This document shows, piece by piece, positions 1 through 64,000 of a stretch of 64,000 nt of DNA. The notes under the pieces are model-generated. The model made no database searches. It had not been told where the DNA came from and was given only the letters and a program-made list of their open reading frames with translations. Origin of the DNA: Pseudorasbora parva (Eukaryota; Chordata; Actinopteri; Cypriniformes; Gobionidae); contig NC_090178.1 of assembly GCF_024679245.1 (NCBI RefSeq), forward strand, positions 16,521,713-16,585,712, given 5' to 3'. The position numbers and the translations under genes were made by a program. Position 1 is the first letter of the stretch. Each line of letters opens with the position of its first letter.

Positions 1-1239
1 TCAAACTGCTAATGTATTAATGTGTTAATTATCCAAATTAATGAGAGCAGATCCGTCACAACTCACCGTCAGGAGCAGCTTCGGATGGAACTTGAAATAG
101 ACTGTGATTGAACTCAAGACTAAACTGATTGAGTTGGCATTGGTTGAAGGAGTGTTAGCATAATCGCTTCGCTTAAAGGTGCCATCGCTGGCATGAGACA
201 CAGAGTCTGGATTGGACAAAGACCATCATATAGATGGAGCTCATTAGTCAAAACCTCTAGCCAGCGTAATCTTTCTTATAAGTTACTAGGAGAGACTTTG
301 TGTATCACTTTAGAGTGAATTTTGAAATTAATAATGCGAGTGACAGGCGAGATGTCAGTAAGCTAATATGCTGTGCTCTGCACGCTCTCATCCTTTATCT
401 TCCTTTATCTTTTTTTCTTCTCTTGTAAGTGTCACTTGACACTGCAGAGTTTGAATCAAACTTCAATAGAAGATCAAAGCACCTGGGGGGTTTGCCTTCA
501 AACTTGTAAACCTTCTCGCTCCAATCATCAAGGTCAGGGGATTGAACCTGTCCAAGTACCGTCGTGGGGAGTGTACCTGGGGAAAATACATAATGAGGTT
601 AGAGAAAAGCTACCTCCATCCAGGCTGCGCGATACCTGGGGCGATGTGCGCGTGTGTGGGTGGGTGGAGAAGGCATATCTTTAAAGAGATAAGCAAAAAG
701 CGGAGCATCTCATTGGCACATATGGACCCACTTAAACAGCACAGTGGGGGGGATTCAATGCTATTAGCATGCAACATTGCCATTTCTCCAAAAGGCAAAA
801 CGAAATGCTGTAATCCTGTTACTCATGAAATCAACATCCTTTAAAATGGCTTGTGTGTATGTGCCTCTTAAACCTGGGATTTAAGTAAATTGTAAGCATC
901 ATGCCATGTTTGAGCTACATGACAAATTCTTATTAGAAGGCTAATGCATTTCCATCAGAGAAAAGAGAAAAATGCTAAAAATATATCAAGTAATACTACT
1001 CTTACCACGGAATATTTTAAAGTATCTTGTAGTATCATGTAATATCAAGATAAATGAAGGCTTACAAAAAGTACCATGGTATTCCCCGTGGTATTTTGGA
1101 CTTGACCATGGTAGTACCATGGTGTTTTAAACATGTATCATGGCAATACAACACATTTACAATGCACCATGAAGTACCAAGTAAATATCATGCTAAATGA
1201 ATATGGTAATACTTGTAAAATTAATTTTTTGGAGCATAC
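1..1239. other. Intron (after cadherin exon 17), no gene seen
   Basis: No cadherin, EGF or laminin-G frame is visible. From 1065 to 1200 there is a cluster of short imperfect ACCATGGTA/TACCATGG motifs (also near 12600-12640), probably a decayed short repeat. A frame at 25-219 on the minus strand ends in a good donor-like ACG|GTGAGT but matches nothing I recognise. Confidence 0.5.
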
Positions 1240-59198
<57,959 letters not shown>

Positions 59199-61730
59199 CT
59201 AGAGAGAAAGAAATATTAAATATAAAAGGATATTTTAGAAGTCTGCAATTTATTGCATGAATATTGTGCATTTTATGCATTACGATACTGAACATATGGC
59301 AACAAAAAAATAATTTGAAAATAATAAAAATAAATTAACAAAATTTCGGGAGGAGCACGTAGAGATAATTAAACCTAATTAAACACAAGTGGAGCACATC
59401 ATGCTAATCAACGATGAGAGGGGTGTATATATACAGCAGATTTACCTTCTTTCGTTTACCATTTTCATTTTAGGGCCAAATTCCGACAGCACGCCAAATA
59501 CGCATAATCTTTACTCTATTTAATTTGATATAAGTGTGAACTAGGGAAATAAAAATAGTAGATCTCGCATATTTTTTTCTGAAATGTAGCTTTGATACAG
59601 ACAAAAACACAGCATTTATTCAACTGAGATGAGCAAGAACATGAGCAACCGATCCTTCCAACAATAGGCCCTAATGAGAGAAATTCAAGGCCTTTTATCT
59701 TTCCTCTCATGATACTATTCTTGTTTTATCCCTTTTTCATTGTTTTCTTTATGAAATATGCTCATAATGCTGTTCGTAATCTCTGTAATCTCAGCAAAAA
59801 ATCCAAAACACATCTACCAGGCCACAGTGTTGTGTTTATAGCCTCTGAAAGCACAGCTTCTAATTTCAATACTAGCGAAAAGAGCAGGAGGGATAGAGAA
59901 AGCCTTCAGCCACCCTGAGTTCAGTGACGCCTCTCGGCTTCAGACTGTCATTCAGCCCGAGGACGCTCGGCTACAAGAGAGAAATGACATTTCTGTAGAA
60001 CACGTCATCTCTGACTTCCCCTGTATGTCCTGAGGAAGTCTGCTGTCAGAGACATGATCCGCTCCCTCAGACGGCCTTGGAAGATCAGACGGAGAAAGAA
60101 AGGACTTAACACAACAGAAATATCTTTTTTAGGGTGTTTTGGTGTTCTCTTTTTCTCTGCTGTTTGTTTGTTTCCAGACTTACACCGTGTTGTTTTTGGC
60201 ATTTCGCGCAAACAACAGTGAGAATAAGAAGAAACTTCACTTCTAAGCATCTTGTCAAGAGGGAACATACTACCGTTACCCTCACTTCCTGTCTTTTCAT
60301 AGCCACGCTTTGGAGTGTGTCATAAAAGAGTGATCGAGGGAGATGCAAGGAAAAGACGAAAGACAAGACGAGAGCAAAAGAGATACAAGGGTCGGGGGGT
60401 TGGGTGTCTTGACAATATGTTTCCACGTCTCTTGTGTTGTGATCGTCTATGGAGTCAGGATGTGAAGCGATTGTGGAGAGCTTGTGCAAACGGATGGACT
60501 GGAGGTCACGATGAGCAGACAGTCAAATAGATAAAACCACATCAATGCCAGCAGAGCAAAAACATAAACCAACAAAAGCCCACAGATCACTGCACATGTG
60601 AAAGTCAACAAAAAGTGACATTATCTATGCAAAAACATGTAAATCCTGTCAAAGTTGCTGTCGGTGTAATCAAATTCTGTTTCTGTCCACTTGCCGCTGT
60701 GATTCACTGACGTTTGAGGATAATACAGATAAATGATCAGTGGTCTACATGAGTGAATCTACCAAGATGTATGGTAAATACATGCATGTGTGTGTGTGTG
60801 TGTGCGTGTGTGTGTGTGCGTGCATGCGTGTGTGCGTGCGTGTGTGTGTTTAAATCTGCTAGGGTATAATAAGGGAACAAGTTATTTTTTGCGATATTAA
60901 AGATACGACAATAAAATGTTATTATAAGAGACAATGAAAAAACACATTTGCATCAAAATCACTGGCAAAATTACTTAATGAACTTTCAACAGCTGACATA
61001 AACTCATGGGCATCAATGACTTCAATGAATACTTGACGGCTAACAGAGTAAAGCGACCATTGTAAATCCATTTGTTCTTCAAGCCAAAAGTAGAATGAGC
61101 GCTTGAAGTACATGTATGTCAGAAACAGAATAGGGCACCCGTTTACTGTTTTGAATTTGTTGTGTCGTGCTGCATCCAGTGTAAGCAGCATTTCTGAATA
61201 TAATAGGCTCTATTTGCGTTTGTTGTCATGTTGCACTGCTCACTTCAAGTGTATACACGGTGTAAGAAATATATAATTATATAATTATTAAACTTTTTTA
61301 AAATCCACGTCATTTGAATATCACATCATCCCACGTATCCGATATTTGCACTTATAATATTTACATTGTTAACTTAAAATATTTACATTGTACACTGGCG
61401 AAACAGCCCAGATGTACTTAACTGGAAAAGGAAGTAAAACGCCGCGATGGACGCAGTCAAAATGATTATTCAATGTTTTACTTTCCGCACTTTTCCACAC
61501 ATCTTTAAAAGGTCTGCAAAACATTTTTCTCGTAAGGCAGAGAAAAAAGAGGAGAACCCTTGACCATTTTTTCCTGCTTACACGTTCACGTCATATCTGA
61601 TCTGTGACACATGAGAGGAAAAAAATTGGAATTGGGTCACTTGAACCACGTAGTGAAAATTTTGTCAATAGATGAAATGTTAAAAGAGTGATCTTGAGAT
61701 GAGACCCTGTAGTCGTCTGACTTGACTCAT
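59199..61730. other. Upstream intron, no exon found
   Basis: No cadherin frame. 59463-59550 resembles 23285-23395 (shared GGGCCAAAT, GCATA, AAGTGTGAACT). A (GT)n/(GC) mixed array is at 60783-60850. Everything else is unique intron or intergenic DNA. Confidence 0.5.
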
Positions 61731-62355
61731 ACACTCTTAGACAAAAAGGGTTTATTGGTGTTCTATAGAACCATTGGGTTCTTTACTCAACTCCAAAGAA
61801 CCTTTTATGCTACAAATGTTCTATAATGACAAGAAATAACCCTTTTGTCACAAAGGTTCTTTAGGCTATATTCATTAACATATTACATTATTCTGCAACA
61901 TTTTGTAGTTAAATTATTGTAATTCAATTATTGTTTATTAAACTGTTGTAGTAACTTAATATCATATTTTAATCATGCTGATTTTTGGAGGAGAAAAACT
62001 GAAACGGCACTCTTCGTGTGATATTGATTAACTACACAAAATGAGATAAATATATACATTTTCTAAGCCCCATATTTTGAATTTTCATTTCCATTCATAA
62101 ATGCATTTGAATACACTGAATAATGCAGTGAAATGTTTGTCAATAATATGAAATATTCGATACAGAAAGGACAAAACAAATGATAATGAATGAACCCATA
62201 AAAGGTTCCATATAGAACCTTTTTCCTGGTTACAAAGAACCCTAAAGGGTTCTTTTGATTTAACCATTAAAAAGGTTTCTATATAGCACTTTAGGGGTTC
62301 CAAATATGTAGAACCCTTTAAGGTTCTAAATAGAACCTTTTCTTCTAAGAATGTA
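61731..62355. mobile_element. Non-autonomous DNA transposon (TACACTCTTAGA ends)
   Basis: Starts TACACTCTTAGACAAAAAGG and ends TTTTCTTCTAAGAATGTA; inverted ends of about 20 bp with mismatches, 625 bp. Internal copies of GGTTCTNNNTAGAACC are repeated. A solo end lies at 37761. No coding frame. Confidence 0.7.
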
Positions 62356-64000
62356 TGCTGATGTAATACATATTATAAACTTATCATGTGTGTAATGTAA
62401 AATGAGAAGACGGACAGATACTGTTTGTGTACTTTAGAGGTCCTACATCTTTAAGTCTCTAAAGATCCACATTCTCCACGTGCACACACAGACCTTAGAA
62501 GCGACCCTTCCTACCTCACACTGAGCTCTGTGTGCAGCCCACCACTGCAGTGGCCTAAAGGTCCAACAGATGTGGATCAAACCCCAGCGGCCAACACCCA
62601 CACCTGAGAGGTTAATGGGCCACAGGCTTAATCAACAAACCTCCAGCATGGAGAGGGCAGTTCAAGGGACGCTGAGGAACTCTGGCCAAGCTTTCAACAA
62701 AGGGATCTCTACCCTCTAACTCATCCAGCAGCTGTCACAGTAAGTATCACCGCATCCTGAAGAAAGATAAACACCCCTCGGATAGGCAGAATGAGGGAGG
62801 GAGGAAAGTGAAACTAGCATCTTTTAAGCTAGGACGAAAACAACAAGGCCGTCTAGTAATGAAAGAAAGAGTTTTTTCTATTTGTTTCATGACTGGGCAT
62901 CTTGCTCTTTGTTTAAAAAAACAAAACACTATGGAATCCCAACAGGGATTTCTCGCTCTGTGCAAAAAAACACAATGAAACAATTGCTTGATCTTTTCGG
63001 GATCGCAGTTTGCTAGTTCAGATAACGTGAGAACAAAATCTGCGGAGAAAGCGCAAAAGCCTTTGTGCATTTGTTTACGCCTCACTAATCCAAGCTAAGC
63101 CCGGATGGCGTTAAAGCAAAGCATTGGATATAATATCCTCCGTGTATAAATAGCTGGTGAATTTCATCTAAGTCCACCCAAAGCTCTGTACTAATTTGAA
63201 TATCAATACAGAAGATGTCACGGATTGTTATGTAAAAAAAAAAAACAAGACGAAGAGCGGATGAAAAAAGGGGACAGAAACGGTGTGTGCAGTGTGCAGT
63301 GTTGTGTTTTCGGCCTAATTTGGTATGCGGTAATTTGGCGAATGGATGTAACAGAAGCCCATGCTGACTGAGGAAAATTAGATTCCATTCAGAAAGACTT
63401 AAATGGTCATCAGCATCGAACATGTGCTGTTTTTCTTTTGTTAGCATGTTTGTCTGAATCTAAAAAAGCAACTCAGGCACTGGATGATCAGAAGAATGCA
63501 ACGTGAATGGATACGGAGTGATGAATGCTGATTCACCATAAGTGCAATACACAAACATCAGGAAAATAGCATTGCTCAAAGTTTGCTCTTACACATTTAA
63601 CAGATTAAATTTATGCATCATTCATGAATATGCTTTTAGTCTCAAATCCTTGGATAATAAAGCTCAGATGATTTTTTGTAAGAATTAGAAAGAATCTTAA
63701 TTTGCTCTCAATTTAAAGAGATTTAAAGGGATTAATAGATCCAAAAATGAAAACTCTGTCATCTTTTACTCACTCTTGTGAGTCAATAAAGACTGAGAAT
63801 TTATATAAAAAATAATTAAAAAAACATCAAATTCTTATTATCAAATGATTTGAAGATTGAAATTAAAGTAATTATTAAATATAAATTGTATTTAATGAAA
63901 CAATTAGTGATGCATGAATTAAATGATTGAATGAATTGTTATTTAGACTCTTTTGAATCAGTTGATTCAGTCAGCAAACCCTGTATTGTTTGAATGATTC
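62356..64000. other. Window end, no gene seen
   Basis: AT-rich with no recognised element; minus-strand frames here have no known motif. The first exons of the cadherin should be further on. Confidence 0.5.

Noticed and set aside
25..219. Minus-strand frame of 64 codons ending at a strong donor-like ACG|GTGAGT, with an acceptor-like AG upstream
   Set aside because: Joined to exon 17 it would read YNLHDSVSHASDG..., which does not resemble the primitive classic cadherin domain expected there, and no other family matches.
62747..63447. Two minus-strand frames of 112 and 120 codons near the window end
   Set aside because: No cadherin-like or other recognisable motif, no convincing splice sites; not accepted as upstream exons.

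Overview
The window is a stretch of vertebrate, almost certainly teleost and most likely cyprinid, nuclear DNA. It is AT-rich, with long introns, many long microsatellites and fish-type Tc1/mariner, hAT-like, MULE-like and foldback DNA transposons. No prokaryotic gene organisation is present. The species and the cyprinid family are inferred from the repeat landscape, not proven.

One protein-coding gene spans the window on the minus strand, from the coding exon at 59010-59198 (most 5') to the exon at 1240-2857 (most 3'). I assembled 17 exons by finding GT-AG borders for every cadherin-like open frame. The 16 junctions are all in phase and give one open frame of 4590 nt (about 1529 complete codons) with no start and no stop codon. 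The product is a run of about 14 extracellular cadherin (EC) repeats. Its sequence character and its end, an EC repeat closing with GDKNDHPHSPGHSEFIVYN, point to a type III classical cadherin (Drosophila Cad-N / chicken Hz-cadherin / fish 'neural-cadherin-like'). The signal peptide and first ECs should lie beyond base 64000. The primitive classic cadherin, EGF, laminin-G, transmembrane and catenin-binding parts should lie before base 1.

Everything else is intron. Intron 1 (48337-59009) holds a ~6.4-kb tandem duplication of a GC-richer interspersed repeat with many (CA)n tracts, a 218-bp near-perfect palindrome and a Tc1-like copy split by another transposon. Introns 4, 7, 10, 11, 12, 13 and 15 carry further DNA transposons. 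Four copies of a TAGCC...GGCTA element have 9-bp target-site duplications (Mutator-like hallmark). One 1.3-kb element has an 8-bp duplication and 15-bp inverted ends (hAT hallmark). One MITE, at 29835-30264, is flanked by TTAA duplications; the 218-bp palindrome in intron 1 also begins and ends with TTAA and may belong to the same class. Four degenerate Tc1/mariner transposase copies occur, three of them split by later insertions. Long (GA)n, (AT)n, (CA)n and tetranucleotide arrays fill introns 3, 4, 5 and 11.

I do not see an unknown multi-gene system. The points most worth a second look are the identity of the gene (a cadherin class absent from mammals), the intron-3 acceptor whose plausible branch point lies ~160 nt upstream behind a (CT)n tract, the 9-bp-TSD transposon family (one copy makes up most of intron 13), and the tandem GC-rich repeat in intron 1.
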